Source: Chamaecrista fasciculata
Taxonomy: Eukaryota > Streptophyta > Magnoliopsida > Fabales > Fabaceae
Direction: 5' to 3'
DNA: 64,000 bases
Assembly (NCBI GenBank): GCA_003254925.1
Contig: QANZ01038626.1
Coordinates: 62,001-126,000, forward strand
The notes beneath the pieces were generated by a model that saw only the letters and a list, made by a program, of their open reading frames with translations, had not been told where the DNA came from and searched no databases. The first letter of the stretch is position 1. Each line of letters opens with the position of its first letter. Of the stretch, positions 48,099-60,472 are shown in pieces. The translations under genes were made by a program, and so were the position numbers.

Positions 48099-48353
48099 CC
48101 GCCGCCGTTCACCATTTGGGGAGGAGATGGGATGGGAGTGAGAGGGGCAAATTAGGAATTGTACCATAATTCCCTAGGTAGACTTGAATTACATCAGAAA
48201 TGTGAAGTAAAGAAAAATGGCCTATGTAATGTAAAACCCTTTACATTGTAATCCACTTTACATAGCTCAAATTACCATACCAAACACATGAAAATCTTGG
48301 AATCCGTGCCCTTTTACATTGTAAATCCCATTTACATTGTACCAAACGGACCC
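48099..48353. mobile_element. Right end of a Tourist/PIF-like element running into the gap
   Basis: The right end ACCAAACGGACCC is followed by TTA (48354-48356). TTTACATTGTA phrases are repeated internally. The left end would lie in or beyond the gap. Confidence 0.4.
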
Positions 48354-48507
48354 TTAGGGTGTTTGATAATATTTGTGAATTAAAGAAATATATGAAATCA
48401 ATATTGCTAAATATTAAAAGTTGAATGAAATAGTGATAAATTAAATTTTGAATAGATGTGAGTATTATTATTAAATATTTCATATTTATTTGAAATTAAT
48501 GAATTAT

Positions 48508-48559
48508 TAGAAAATTACATATCTTTAGGCCAAAAAAAGAAAATAGAAAATTACATATC
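48508..48559 (+). repeat. Micro-insertion AGGCC plus A-tail with 16-bp perfect direct repeats
   Basis: TAGAAAATTACATATC occurs at 48508-48523 and 48544-48559 around TTTAGGCCAAAAAAAGAAAA (48524-48543). Confidence 0.7.
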
Positions 48560-48589
48560 ATACTTGTATAATATATTAATGGATGATGA

Positions 48590-51560
48590 TGCAATTACCT
48601 AAGGTAGAAAGGACTCCGAAAATCGGGCAAAATTGAAGAAAAGGCACGGTGGAGTGGAGTCTAATCAACTATAATATCAAAGTCAATAAGTGTTTGAAAG
48701 GGAGAGAGAGAGAATGAGAGAACGTACCTTAGAATAGGAGAAGTTGACTTTTATATGTCAGGGTTTGATATGATAAACAGAGATATGAGGCAGTTAAATC
48801 TCTTAGAGTAGTTAAAACTAACTAAGCCATTAGGGGATCTCATATCATTAGTTCCATAATACTCGTCATTAGGGAGGGCTTGTCGATTCTGTTGGCGATT
48901 AGTGCCGGGGATTCTACTTTGGCCTCCTCTTAACATGGTTCGGTCACAGTTGGAAAGTCATGGAGAGGGAGTCCTACTTATTTTTTTTTTTGTTAGAAAA
49001 TGCATTACACAAACCAGACAAGCTGGAGAGAACATCAGGAGTACAAGTAGGCTAAGTGAAATTCACTCCAAACACAGGCGTACGCTCCCTGACAGACAAA
49101 GAGATCTGTAGATCATACAACAAAACTCATTCTAAGCTAGATCTAGTCTCACTAAGCAAAGAAAACATACAGCTCAACCCCAAGCAACACACGAGGGGAG
49201 AAAAATATAACAAATCATCACTAGATCATACTATAATGGAGACGAAGAAATAACTAGCAAAATCAAATCTAAAATACAGAGTGGACTCAAACCAAACATG
49301 AGAGAATTCTGCCGTGGATGGCTCTACAACCACAAACCACCGCCTCTTTGTGTTCAGATTCTCCACCTACTTTGTTTATCTTCACTGATTTTGCCGAAAC
49401 TTGCAATCTTCTTCGTCAATTGCTTTTTGAAACTTTTTGAAAAGGATCTGGATTGTAAATCTGAAATATTTTATTGTTAAAGGATCTTGAAATCTCCTAT
49501 GTGATTGGGCTTATAAAATATTTTATTGCTTTTCTAGTAAAGGATCTGGCTTTTAAGACAAAATATCTCTCACTATTTGAGAGATGACCTCCTTTACCAA
49601 AAAAGGGAGAGAGCTCCTACACAGAGAAGAAGAAAAACAAAGGAAAACGGAAAAAGAAAGAAGGAAAATGGGGGAGGGGTTGCCTTCTCCAAAGAGGGGC
49701 TTCAGAGAATAGCTGTAAGTATAAGCCCAATCATAAATCTAGTAGAAAGACTCTTAAAATTTTGGCCACACGTTTACCTTGATCTCAGCCCATCCCTACC
49801 GTGGAAATTCAAATTACAAATTGTGGGTCGTTGGATGCAACTAACACTTGAGTTTCTCCCTTTGCCTAGGGAAGCGAGAGTTCTTGATGATCGTGGGTGA
49901 CATGACACACTCAAAGTGGTCAAACCGTGCGATGATGGGATGGTGGAGTGAATGAGTGGTTTTTTCTTCCTCCTTTTGCACTTTGACTTCTTCACTTACA
50001 CACTAAGGAAAAAGATTTTCAGAACGTGAAGAAATTTTACCCCTATGCTTTGTTCTAACTTTCCCAGCAAGTTCACTCAGGCGGGTGAGACTTTTTCGCA
50101 TTGTTGCCTCATTCGCATGTATTTGTTCAGTTTCTATTTGTGAGCATTCTAACACATTCTCTTTTCTTCTTTCCTGTTAGTTCATCTTCAAATTACTCTC
50201 TAAGTTCGTTATATGCTTACTCTGTTTCGCAATCTACATCATGTCAGGTATCATCCTTTGCCATTGTTCTCCTTTCTTTTATTGTTGTTGGTGAATATGG
50301 TTAGAGAAGCATCTAGTTTCCACCGGGGGAATGGCGAAGGTCTTTAGGCTCGGGTGTACCATGAGTCAGAAGATGAGGTGGATGAGGGGCCTACGTTGGA
50401 TACGAGGTTGCAAAGCCAAGGTTTTGCCCCTCTAGCAATCAAGGAATGCCCAGGTAGCCTAGGGTCATAGGGAATATTCATTAATCCCCATCCAGGGGCT
50501 AAGTTATGGGGGTCTTACCATAGGTATCTTAGGGATTCCATTATTGGCCATCACAAGGAAGTTAAGTGGAATGATCCTAGGTTTTGGGATCGTCTTGACC
50601 CCCATTGTACCTAGGCCGATGAGGTGAGGACGAAGAGTCCCTTCTTGTTTGTGCATAGATGATTCAATCTATCCATGATAGGAACTTCTCAGAGGAACAA
50701 GGGGTCCTCTTTAATGTAGTTATTCTTTAGAGATGAGGAGCTTTGTACACAGATCTGGCCCGTTTTGCCGTGTATGAATACACTTTTACTAAGCTTAGGA
50801 TACAATTTCCTTTTATTGCTTTTGAGATAGGGATATTAAATTGTCTTAATGTTTGCCTTGCTCAACTTCAATATAATGCTTGGTTGTATATCAAGGGCTT
50901 CCAGGTAGCTTGTAAGCGTTTAGGATTTACTCCCAACGTAGAGCTTTTCTTTTATCACTTTTGTGCTCAGTGCCAGATTGAGGGGAATTGGGTACATAAA
51001 ACTGGTCTCCCAAATAATCCAAAACACTAGGTAGATTGGTTTTTCTGTATCACGCCGATCAAGGGGGTTCATCCCTGGTGGTTGATGAGGTAACCAAACT
51101 GTCGACCTCGGTTCCCTCTGTCTTAGAGTGTGCGGGTTACATGCTTTACTACTCCTAATCGGAACACTCTGATGGCAGAGGAAATTAAAGAGTATGGATG
51201 ATAGAGCATCTTAAAAATACAGAGCTTAACATTTCAAAGTTGGAGGGTGGGAGTTGTGATTTCCAACCATCGTTATTTTCCTTTTATATGTTTGCCAAGT
51301 TTTATTCTTAACTTCTATACGCTATTGTCTTTTGTTATTTGTGCAAAATTTGATCTAGAACAAGAAAACTTGGAGGGAAGGAGGAGCAAGAAGAAGGCAC
51401 GCCAAATTTCTGGTAGTCAATTGGTTAGGAGATCCTTTGGTCCAAACCCCAAGGTCGCTACTTCAAAGATCAAGGCTAAGCTAGTGTTACTAAAGCTAAG
51501 TTGGTGGACGCACGAGCGCCTAGGCACTCAAATGGGCACCTAGATGAGTAGAATAACCAT
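48590..51560 (-). mobile_element. Older relic of a Tat-type LTR element
   Basis: 48590-48960 on the minus strand resembles the LTR of the 25-kb element: TATA-like CATATAAAAGTC, then TAAGGTACGTTCTCTCATTC and a CTCTCTCTC tract in the same order. On the plus strand, about 50320-51540 is a decayed accessory ORF; the piece RIQFPFIAFEIGILNCLNVCL...QLQYNAWL...NWVHKTGLP aligns with the PF04195-like domain at 26.7-27.0 kb. The spacing and orientation (LTR left, accessory ORF right on the opposite strand) match the younger element. It is broken, with many breaks, and no pol is visible. 49270-50300 is unassigned sequence inside it. Confidence 0.6.
48971..49270 (-). repeat. Possible LINE 3' end or other poly(A) retrocopy
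   Basis: Read on the minus strand, a non-repetitive stretch ends TTTGTGTAATGCATTTTC followed by TAAC and A(12) at 48971-48984. It interrupts the Tat relic. No reverse-transcriptase coding is seen, and the 5' limit is not fixed. Confidence 0.35.
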
Positions 51561-52740
51561 TCTTCCCAAATTTCTTTGTTTCTGCCTCGAATTGTTTCAT
51601 GCGACGAACTGCAAACCTTTCAACATCTTCTCGACTTTTCGAGCAACAATTCAAGGTCTTGAAACATAAAATTCTCAATAAAATGAGAGCTTGAAATCAC
51701 CAATTAACTTGAACAACACAAAAGAAATAAACAAAACAAAATAATGAAAACTCTAATCTCAAAACTAAACAACACTAACTAGCAAAATACAAAATAGTTA
51801 CTAACTAAGTTTCATTAACAACTAAAACATGAATTACAATCCCAAAGTGACCTGAGAATGGATATAAATAACTCTAAATTCTTGGAGTTATCATTAAACA
51901 GTAAGGTTCAAGATATTGTGAATATAACTATTCTCATTATAAAACACTTCCACTGTAAAGAAGTGCTTGACGAGAATTGAGTTCAGATTTATCAAAACAA
52001 AACCCTAAAAATCGAACAAACAATTAAAGAAAGTAAAAACTAAAGTAAATTACAAAGACTAACCCCTTATTTTTTTTTCTATTTGTTTCTTCTCTACTTA
52101 TCTTATAAAATATTTCTAAAAAATACTAGTGAAATAATAATAATAATAATAATAATAAAAAGACACACGTTGAATAGCCCACCTCCCCCAATCAAACCCT
52201 AAAAATTATAAGCGATAATAGAGCCTTAGCCAACCAAAAATGGAGAAGCAACCAAATGCCCTTCACCTTCATTAGGGTTGCATACCTAATACAGACAATC
52301 CCACATGGCCAATTCACTCAAACTTGATTTTACTTGACAAAATTAATAAATAATAATAAGTACAACCAAAAAAACCTAAAGAAGGAAATGAAAAGCTAGC
52401 TTAGGGATCACTATCAAAAAAAAAAAGAAGAAGAAAAAAAAGCTAAGGGATCACCAATCTAGTGTTTTAGCGTACAAATGAATAAATACATAACATACAT
52501 ATGCAAATGCAATTACATGATTAATTGTATGGTGGTGAAAGCCAGCACAGCAACACAAGTATGTCATGTGCTTAGGTACACTCGTGGGATGCCTATGCCC
52601 TATAATCCTATAAGGCTGCCCTAAGACTAACAACACACCAACCCTTTACCTACCTCTTTGGCTGTCTTCCACATGTGCCTCTCTCTGCCCTCAACCTTAC
52701 CACTACGTCTGTTTCAATCACACATTTACTGAGGATTAAT
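51561..52740. other. Intergenic DNA
   Basis: (AAT)n lies at about 52135-52158. A poly(A)-rich stretch at 52412-52440 is bracketed by AGCTTAGGGATCAC and AGCTAAGGGATCAC (13 of 14), another micro-insertion-like structure. No gene is seen. Confidence 0.4.
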
Positions 52741-52748
52741 ATATATAT

Positions 52749-53278
52749 GGTCAAAACTTCATTTCCATCCTCAAAATATAGGATAAATCTTTTTTGGTCC
52801 TCAACCTTTTTTTATCTTCAAATTTTTCTCTTTTATTTAATTGTTAATTCAAAATATAATTATGTCTGATTTATACAATTATCTCTCAAGTGTATTCTAA
52901 TAAAAATTTTGAATTAACGATTAAGAATGACGGTTAATAAAAGACGAAAATTTGACCTTACCGATGAAATTTATTAACTTATTTAAGTCATGGGTGTCCC
53001 CCACCTATCCGTGTAACAGTTTAAGCGAATTCTAATCCCATTCAGACCTCAGAGATGAAAATGGTCAGAGCTCTCCTAACAATGTTAACTCTAGGGATCA
53101 AATTTAGGTTCTCTCTATAAGATGTAGCTCGCCTAGCCGCTACACCAAGCACTTGTTAGTATTGTCATCTATTTTAATAGCAGAATAAATGATAAAGTTT
53201 AAATACTATAACTAAAAAAGAATTGAGAATCAAAATAAATATTACCCTATAATCCGAGGAACAAAAAAGATTTTGACC
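52749..53278. mobile_element. TIR-like element containing a SINE-like piece
   Basis: GGTCAAAACTTCATTTCC at the left is mirrored by AAGATTTTGACC at the right. Inside, 52975-53165 on the minus strand has CTTGGTGTAGCGGCTAGGCG (A-box-like) and AATTTGATCCC (weak B box), suggesting a SINE. No duplication was found. Confidence 0.4.
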
Positions 53279-53375
53279 CTTTTATAGAGGTTTGGTAAAA
53301 TTATTGAATACACACTTTTTTATTTCTTTATTTCTTAAGTCCCTTTTATAGGGGTTTGGTAAAATTATTGAGTAT
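53277..53375. repeat. Direct repeat, period 64 bp
   Basis: CCCTTTTATAG(A/G)GGTTTGG and TAAAATTATTGA occur at 53277 and again at 53341. The following 53376-53931 is intergenic with no recognised gene. Confidence 0.6.
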
Positions 53376-53942
53376 TGGCACAAACAAACCAACACATCAT
53401 CTCTTTCAACCTATGTCTCACCTTGTTTCTCTTTATTAATTCTGCATTATTTCCTAGCTAACCCTAATTCTTTCTTTTTCTGTTTTAATTACTCATGACA
53501 GATTGTCCATTAACCTGCAGATAATAGGGATCTGCAAGAAATTTCAGTCCCTCATGTTGTGTTGCTAGAGTCAGAGAAAAAAAGAAAAAAAAGAAAGACC
53601 ATCTCTGTAACTCCACTTGCTTGTGTTGTGGAATCTTGAAATATGACAACTTTTCATATTTAGGGACAAGGGGATTAGTTTAGGTTAGTAATCTGCAAAA
53701 TAAGCACGTTCTCTAGTGTTTGTCCAGATTCTACACACTGATATGATGTCTTAAAAGAAAACAATAAGTAGTTGAGGAATAATTTGATCCTTAAATTATT
53801 GGAGTTATTTAATACGTGAGGTTTTCTTTTTTCTTAAAATAAAAAATAGCAAACTGGTTACGTGTACATGTAGACAATTTTTTCATGTCAGTCTGAAAAG
53901 GTCAAAGGAATTTCTGTGTAAAGAGCTCGTTGTTTTTTTAAA

Positions 53943-54206
53943 AGTAAAATAATAATTTAGTCCTTGAAATATTGAAATACATAATTTAGTCCTTAGAAAC
54001 TTCAAATGATATACTTTTTAGTCTTTTAAAGAACTAAATGATTTACTCTTTTGTCAATAAAAATGATTAAGAACTATACTTTTTGGATTTTTCAGAGACT
54101 AAATTGTGTACCTTTCAGGGATCGTGTTGTCAACTTGGTGATCTTTCAGAGATCGAGTTGTCAATTTGATAATCTTTCATGGACTGAATTGTTAGTTTAC
54201 ACTTTT
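53943..54206. repeat. Palindromic MITE-like repeat ('tttagtccctaaa' family)
   Basis: AATAATTTAGTCCTTGAA at the left and GGACTGAATTGTTAG at the right, with mirrored internal TTTAGTCC and GGACTAAA phrases. Confidence 0.5.
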
Positions 54207-54231
54207 TGAAAACTCTTGAAAAAAACTTCAG

Positions 54232-55009
54232 TCAAATGTTCAAATTGATCCGATATCTTTCTTTCAAAGTTTATTTCAATCCTTTATATTTTAGAATGTT
54301 CAAATCGATCTTCGATGTTTCTAAAGTGATTTACTTTGGTCCCAAGCTACTTATTATACTTATATCTCTCTTGTTTGAAGTTTGAATGTGACGAGTTTAG
54401 AGTTACCAGTTGATTTTGACGAGTACTTCTTTATCTAGTTGGGTCGTTAGCAAATAAGGTCAAATCTAGTCTAAAAAGTGTGTTGCTCATTTCATGGTCA
54501 AACAAACGCAATTGGTCATATCTCTCTCGTTTCAAATCTGAAAGCAACGAGTTGCTATTGGCGATTTTTTTTCTACCCAGTTGGGACTATTGACAAATGA
54601 GGTTTGATCAGGTTCGAAAATGAATTTGAAGCCAATCTTTTATAATTTTTTGTTTTCGTCTCAAACCCACTTTTGAGTTTGATTTGACCTTATTTGTTGA
54701 TGGTCCCAACTAGACATAAAAAAGGTTCGTCAAGAGTAACATGTGACTTTGAACTCATCGAATTTGAACTTTAATTTAAATGATAGATATATGACCAACC
54801 TCGTTTATTTGATAGTGAAATGAATAGTACTCTTTTTGGACTTGATTTGACTTTGTTCACTGACATCCCAACTGGATAAAGAAGTGATTGTTATCAACAA
54901 CACATAACTCTGACTCGTCGTACTCTATAGGATCAATTTAAATATTCTAAAAGATAAACCACAAAGTGAATTTTTAGGGAAAGATTTAAGATCAATTTGA
55001 ACATTCAAT
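54232..55009. mobile_element. MULE-type element ('catatctctc' family)
   Basis: GTCAAATGTTCAAATTGATC is mirrored by GATCAATTTGAACATTCAAT. The interior carries catatctctcgtttcaa and gagttgctattgg phrases in inverted copies. Flanks AAAACTTCA and AAAATTTGA match at 7 of 9, so it is an older insertion. Confidence 0.6.
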
Positions 55010-55011
55010 CT

Positions 55012-55704
55012 AAAATTTGAAAAAAAAAATACTGTTTTTTTTTTTTTTTTGTGTTTGCAAAATTCCCGGTCCAACACTTATTGCATTGCCAACCTAAACT
55101 TGAATTGATTAAATTAAATATGTGTAGCAAATGGATGCTCCTCATCTTCACCAAGATTTTGAATGCTTCTTTGACTATTGGTAGTAAATGCGTACCATAA
55201 AAGTGGATGCAATTATCAGGGCTCAACAGTCAGTAGTCAGTATTTTAGCCCCTAGTACGCATTTAAATCTTGTCTCATAAGAGTTCACCAGATTTGGCTA
55301 TTTGCCTATGGTTTGAAAATCACTGTATTCCTACTTAAATGAATTTTTCTGAAGCAAATCAGAGAGCTGATATAACTGGAAGAAATTGTATTTCAATATT
55401 CGAATGTTTGCTTTCAAATGGAGTAATCAAACACTCTTGCATCATTCATTCCTATTGGTTCTAACAAGTAGTATATATGGAGTTAATTACTTAAAACTGA
55501 AAGCATTGGGTCATATACATTCACATAAGTACAAAGAGCAATTTGGATCCTCTGAAATACTTTACAGGTAAAGTGCTGAGAGAAATAGAAATAAGATAGA
55601 GAGAAAAAATGTCGGTGAGCTCTCAGCATTATACCTATAGTGCATTCTAGAAAATCCAAATTGTACAGAGAGCGTCCGAAAGAGTTCAAAATATGCCATG
55701 ATGT
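55012..55704. other. 3' flank of the APX gene
   Basis: Includes the APX 3' untranslated region adjacent to 55705. A T(17) tract lies at about 55034-55050. No separate gene is recognised. Confidence 0.45.
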
Positions 55705-58700
55705 TTATTTCGCCCTCTTACGAATGTCATACAAGTAAGAGCAAATCACCACAGCAGCAGTAATTCCTGCTGCAAAAACAGCTTCTGCCACTATGATCCC
55801 TTCCCTGACAGTCACCATTGAATGTGGCTGAAACCCCAGCTCTGAAAGTTTCTTATGCGATACAGCATAATCTCTAAAAAATGCATCCTCGTCCTGTCAA
55901 GCAGGAATGCCATAGTTACTTGTGGGGCATAACATAATGCTTATGAAAAGAAAATTCCTACTAAATACTAATTAACAGCCACATAGTGCAATGATCACAA
56001 GCCCAAAGATTGATCCAATAGTATAAGTGGGCAAGAAGCCAACAAGCATGTGTCACTATATATATGTAGGAAATAAGTAGAGCCCTGAATGCTACTGTAA
56101 AACATAGATTACCCGAGCACAGCATTTAATAAAGGTCAAAAGGTCATTTTGGTCTTAAGTGTTTGCTCTAATGTTCATTTTGGTCCTTTATGTTTAAAAA
56201 TGTTCAAATTGGTCCTAAATGTTGGCAAAATAATTCATGTTGGTCCCAAACTTTTAAATTTGGTCATATTTCTCTCATCTCTCATTTCAAGTTCAAAGTA
56301 TTTGTTAAGAGTAACTCGTAGCTCTGAATTCTTCGCATTCGAACTTGAAACGAGAGAGACATGATCAATTTTATTTGACCGTGAAACGAGCGGTCAACTT
56401 TCGAGGCCTATTTGACCTTGTTTGCTGATGACTCTAACTGGATAGAGAAAGTACTCTTTGAGAATAATATGTAGCTTTGAACTCGCCACATTCAAACATG
56501 AAGTGAGAGAAATTAAATAGGATCATATTCAATATTTTGGGACCAAAATGAAATATTTTGCCAAGATTTAGGATCAATTTGAACATTTTGAAACATAAAA
56601 GACCAAAATGAACATTAGAGCATACATATAGAACCAAAATGACCCTTTGAACTTTAATAAATTACAGAATAAAGTACGTAATGGTCATTCACATTAAACA
56701 ATCATAAGTACCTTTGCATACAGCTCAACATATTGACGAAATTCAGAATCCGCCAATAAGGCTTTGTCTGTTGGAAGTTTGAGCAGCTCCTCAGAATTTC
56801 CTTCAACCAATTCCCTGATATGAACAACCAAATTCAGCCAAGGATTAGAAATAAATAAGCTCAACAAATGTCCTTGTGGCTTGCAAATAATGAAGAATAG
56901 GAAGCAGCTTAAAGTCTTACACAAAGTATGAGTTATCAAACTTCAGTGGTTCCTTGGTCCAAGGACCATCAAACCCTGATCTCTCTGGATGTGCTCTTCC
57001 CTATAATATCAGGGCAAACGAACTAAGAATGCAAGATCATAGTAATGTATAGTCCTTAAATTATAAGTGCAAGAGGGATACCAGAGTATGTCCTCCAGAC
57101 AGTGCTACAATATCCTTATCCGACAGCCCCATTCGATAAAAAATATCACGTAGATGGAGCACACCTAGCAACAGGATCCAAATTCTTGTAAGCATTTACA
57201 CATTCTTGATTTCATTTAACTGTGAGAAATTTAACTTAAACAGTAACAAGAACACAGCTTATTATCTAGATATTTTCCATCCTTGAGTATGGGAAAGGAG
57301 AAAACACTAACAAAAATATGGGATACTCACCTTGCTTAGCATCGGGAAGCCGCCCTTCTTTGGGACATAAGTCTGAGTCCTACAAAATTACAAGAACTAA
57401 CTAACAAGAAGCAATAATTCCATAACAGGTAATATTCAGAAGGTGAGCCACAACTCACCTTTCTTCCTGGAACAAAGTCAATTGTAGGTCCTCCAGTAAC
57501 CTCAACAGCAACAACACCAGCAAGCTGAAAACAAATTATCAAAAAGAAAAAAGTTGTTCATACAAATCTTTCTTCATATTTACATAAATTAAATAGAAAT
57601 TAACTAAGTCTTTTACAAATACATATTTTGTCACAAACTAAGGATCGCTGCATGAGGATAAACCTCCCTTTCCAACCTGTGTAAAGAGAATCAGGACTCA
57701 ATGTGCAGTGGATTTCATTGAATTTGTTGTTTGTAAATTTTGATTTATACAAGTAATTTATATATGTTTTGCTGACATAAACATATATATATATAAGAAC
57801 TCTAATGATTGACCACTAAGGTTACTTATACTGTAAAAAGATAAGTTATTGTAGACCAGGGAAATTATTATTAGATCTCCCTCCTTTAAGAGTTTAACTG
57901 ACTCAGGAGATGGAGTTTCAGCTGTATAACTGCAAAGAAATCAGGCTTCTTCCAATGAAATGGCTTACCATATAGTATATTACTTATCCAAATTTACTGC
58001 ATAACTTGAAACTTGTAAATACCTTCTAACCTCACACATTAGGCCAAGACAGGTAAGCTCAATTTGTTCCCTAATGATTATAGTTAGGTATAGAGTTGTG
58101 AAACATAAGGATTGATGAACAAACAACCAAAGCAATCTGTATTACTGTATATATCATGGTTTAATACCATCTTAGAATCCTTAAAAGTCAAGGGTAACAG
58201 GACACTAAATTACCTATGACATCATAGAGATCATACTGGAGTCTGTACATAGTAAATTCAAGGTGCAATGCCTTCATGCATGGTACCCTGAAGGTGAAAC
58301 TCCATAATGATCTAGTAGCAGAATGGAGACTAGAAGATTGATTGATTACCTACATGGCTACATCTAACGCACTAGACAATAACCAAACCACATCATCCTC
58401 ATGAGTTCACATTTTAGAATTATAGAAAATGAAAAAAAAAATAATTTAAATTGAAAGTGGCAAAAAATGGGACGTTGGAATGAACTTGAGAGTTGAGACA
58501 AATATTTGGGTTGTAGATCCTATATGATCATGTATGGTCCAGACAAATTGGAAAGTCTGTTCTACTTTATACATCTAAAAAATGCAAGACAAAATCAACA
58601 TCTCATTTGGCATATTACTGAATTAGGGAAGCACATTCATGAGAACCTAGTGAGTTTAATAATCACCTGGTAAAGGTCTGCATATGTGATCTTAGGATGT

Positions 58701-60188
58701 TTTGCCTTCACTTCCTCTGAGACATCAGAAAATAAGATAGATATCAAAAAGATGAGAAGATTGACCTATTTCCAACTATACTATACTACTTTTGCAAATT
58801 AAAGGAAAAAAAAAAAAAAATCTTGTAAGAGGTAAAGAATTTGAAAATATTCTATCATTGCACAAGGCATAGTAATATGCATTTCAAGCTGAATTTAGTA
58901 TTATTGAAATGCTATGTAAATCCACGTTACTTGAACATGATTCTTACTAGTTGCTATTTACAAGTACACAATCACATACAACAAAGACAACGCCTATGTC
59001 TTTCTGTTAATACCTGCACAAGCACATAGATAAACACACAGTACTGCACACTTACAATTTCCAAATTATGTGGTTCCTCGGAGATGTACTAACAATTTCG
59101 CGCACGCACGCACACACACACATATACAAAAATATCATAAAAGAACAGTTTACAGATTGAATTAAGAATCGAATATTGGAAAAGGAGCTTACCACAGAAA
59201 TCAATGGCCTTCTTCAAGCCATTGTTGGAGCCATGTGAATACTCTTCCTCGTACCTTATGGAGCCATTAGGTCCACCAGACTTCGTCTTGGCATCATAAG
59301 TGCCAGCATCATGCCAGCTACAAAAGCACACAGATTAAGCAAATAGAAAACAGAGAAAATCATATGATGATTATCAACAAGGAGACTACAAATTGAGTTA
59401 TGCCCAAGTCTCAAATTGGTCCCGGCCTTATGTATGGGGTAGATTTCAAATCAGTCCCTTATCTTTCATTTGTTTTAGATTAGTCCTACGTATTTTCATG
59501 ATGTTTCAAATTGGTCCCGAAAATATTGAATATGGTCATATTCATTTCAAGCTCAAATGCGTCGAATTCAGAGTCACGACTTTCTTTTGATGAGTACTTT
59601 GAGACTACCAACAAACAAAGTCAAATCGAGTCCCAAAAGTAAGTAACTCATTTCACGTTCAAACAAGTAAAATTGGTCATATCTCTCTCATTTTAAGTTC
59701 GAATGCAACGAGTTCAAAACTATTTGAAGAGCTCTTTCTCTTCTCAGTTAAGATCGTCAGCAAATGAAGTCAAATCAAGTCTCCAAAGTAGATTTGGACC
59801 AATTTGAAACAAATGAAAAATAAGAGACCAATTTGAAATCTACCTTATACATAAGGGACCAATTTGAGACTTTAGCCAATTTGTTAATAGCCGATGAAAT
59901 TAAAGAACAAGACATATAATAAGCGTATTATCTCTACATCAGATTTTATGAAAAAAAAGTAACTAGACGATTGATTTTGAAATGTAATTAACTATTCTGT
60001 CACACTAGTTATATTATCTCTCTAATAGCATTAATTGAAAAATAAAACAGAGGAAGAAGCAATATATAGAGAGGGAAAACGTACGCCAAGCGAAGCATGA
60101 GAGGAGCACAGTTGCGACTAGCGATGAGAGCGCGGAGATCACGACGAGCTTTTTCGATTTCCTTAAGGTAATCTGAAGATGGCGCCAT
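55705..60188 (-). CDS. APX3: Peroxisomal membrane-anchored L-ascorbate peroxidase
   Basis: Nine exons, all with GT-AG boundaries: 60188-60085, 59317-59193, 58716-58667, 57524-57459, 57379-57331, 57164-57082, 57000-56921, 56814-56712, 55893-55705. Together they give 282 aa. The enzyme is a class I haem peroxidase that reduces H2O2 with ascorbate. Active-site residues are present: distal Arg33, Trp36 and His37 in [12 protein letters not shown], proximal His157 in [12 protein letters not shown], the ascorbate-contact Arg166 in PERSGFDG, proximal Trp173 in GPWTKEP, and Asp202 in LPTDKALL. The C-terminus has one hydrophobic segment (about 253-275) and a basic tail RKRAK, the peroxisomal tail-anchor type (Arabidopsis APX3/APX5), facing the cytosol. 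Cytosolic and chloroplast isoforms lack this tail arrangement. Start [18 protein letters not shown] is the first ATG downstream of the promoter. Introns 1 and 8 contain MULE-type elements (59401-59877, 56134-56652). The reading is intact and looks functional. Confidence 0.97.
56134..56652. mobile_element. MULE-type element in APX intron 8, 9-bp duplication
   Basis: The ends are GGTCAAAAGGTCATTTTGG and AATGACCCTTTGAAC. TTTAATAAA is duplicated exactly at 56125-56133 and 56653-56661. It is a 'catatctctc' family member with mirrored interior. Confidence 0.85.
59401..59877. mobile_element. MULE-type element in APX intron 1
   Basis: CCCAAGTCTCAAATTGGTCC is mirrored by GGACCAATTTGAGACTTTAG. The interior belongs to the 'catatctctc' family. 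Flanks AATTGAGTT and AATTTGTTA agree only loosely. Confidence 0.65.
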
Positions 60189-60305
60189 TGGAATTTTGAA
60201 GCTCCTTAAATATTCAAGTTTGATTTCAGAGCGTTTGAGCTTCAGAAGAGAAAAGAGTGAATAAATATGAAGAGAGAGTGTTGAAGAAGAAGAGATAGTG
60301 AAATT

Positions 60306-60313
60306 TATTTATA
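60306..60313 (-). promoter_or_regulatory. Candidate TATA box of the APX gene
   Basis: The minus strand reads CCATATAAATAAATTTC about 120 bp upstream of the start codon, leaving a leader of roughly 90 nt rich in CTCTTC. The next transposon (60473-60980) starts 160 bp upstream. Confidence 0.55.
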
Positions 60314-60472
60314 TGGAAGAGACAAAAAAATAAAGAAATGGTTGGAGGAAGAAAGACCAGTGATATTCGATGGGGTGGATAGCCCGCGTGAGGTGCTTAC
60401 TACTCGAATGCCTTCATAACTCACCTCCACCTCCATGCACGTGTCAATAACACAAACTTCTAATAACTTTAA

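Noticed and set aside
47403-48167. Open frames of 225-254 codons
   Set aside because: They run through the 620-base N gap and have no real sequence.
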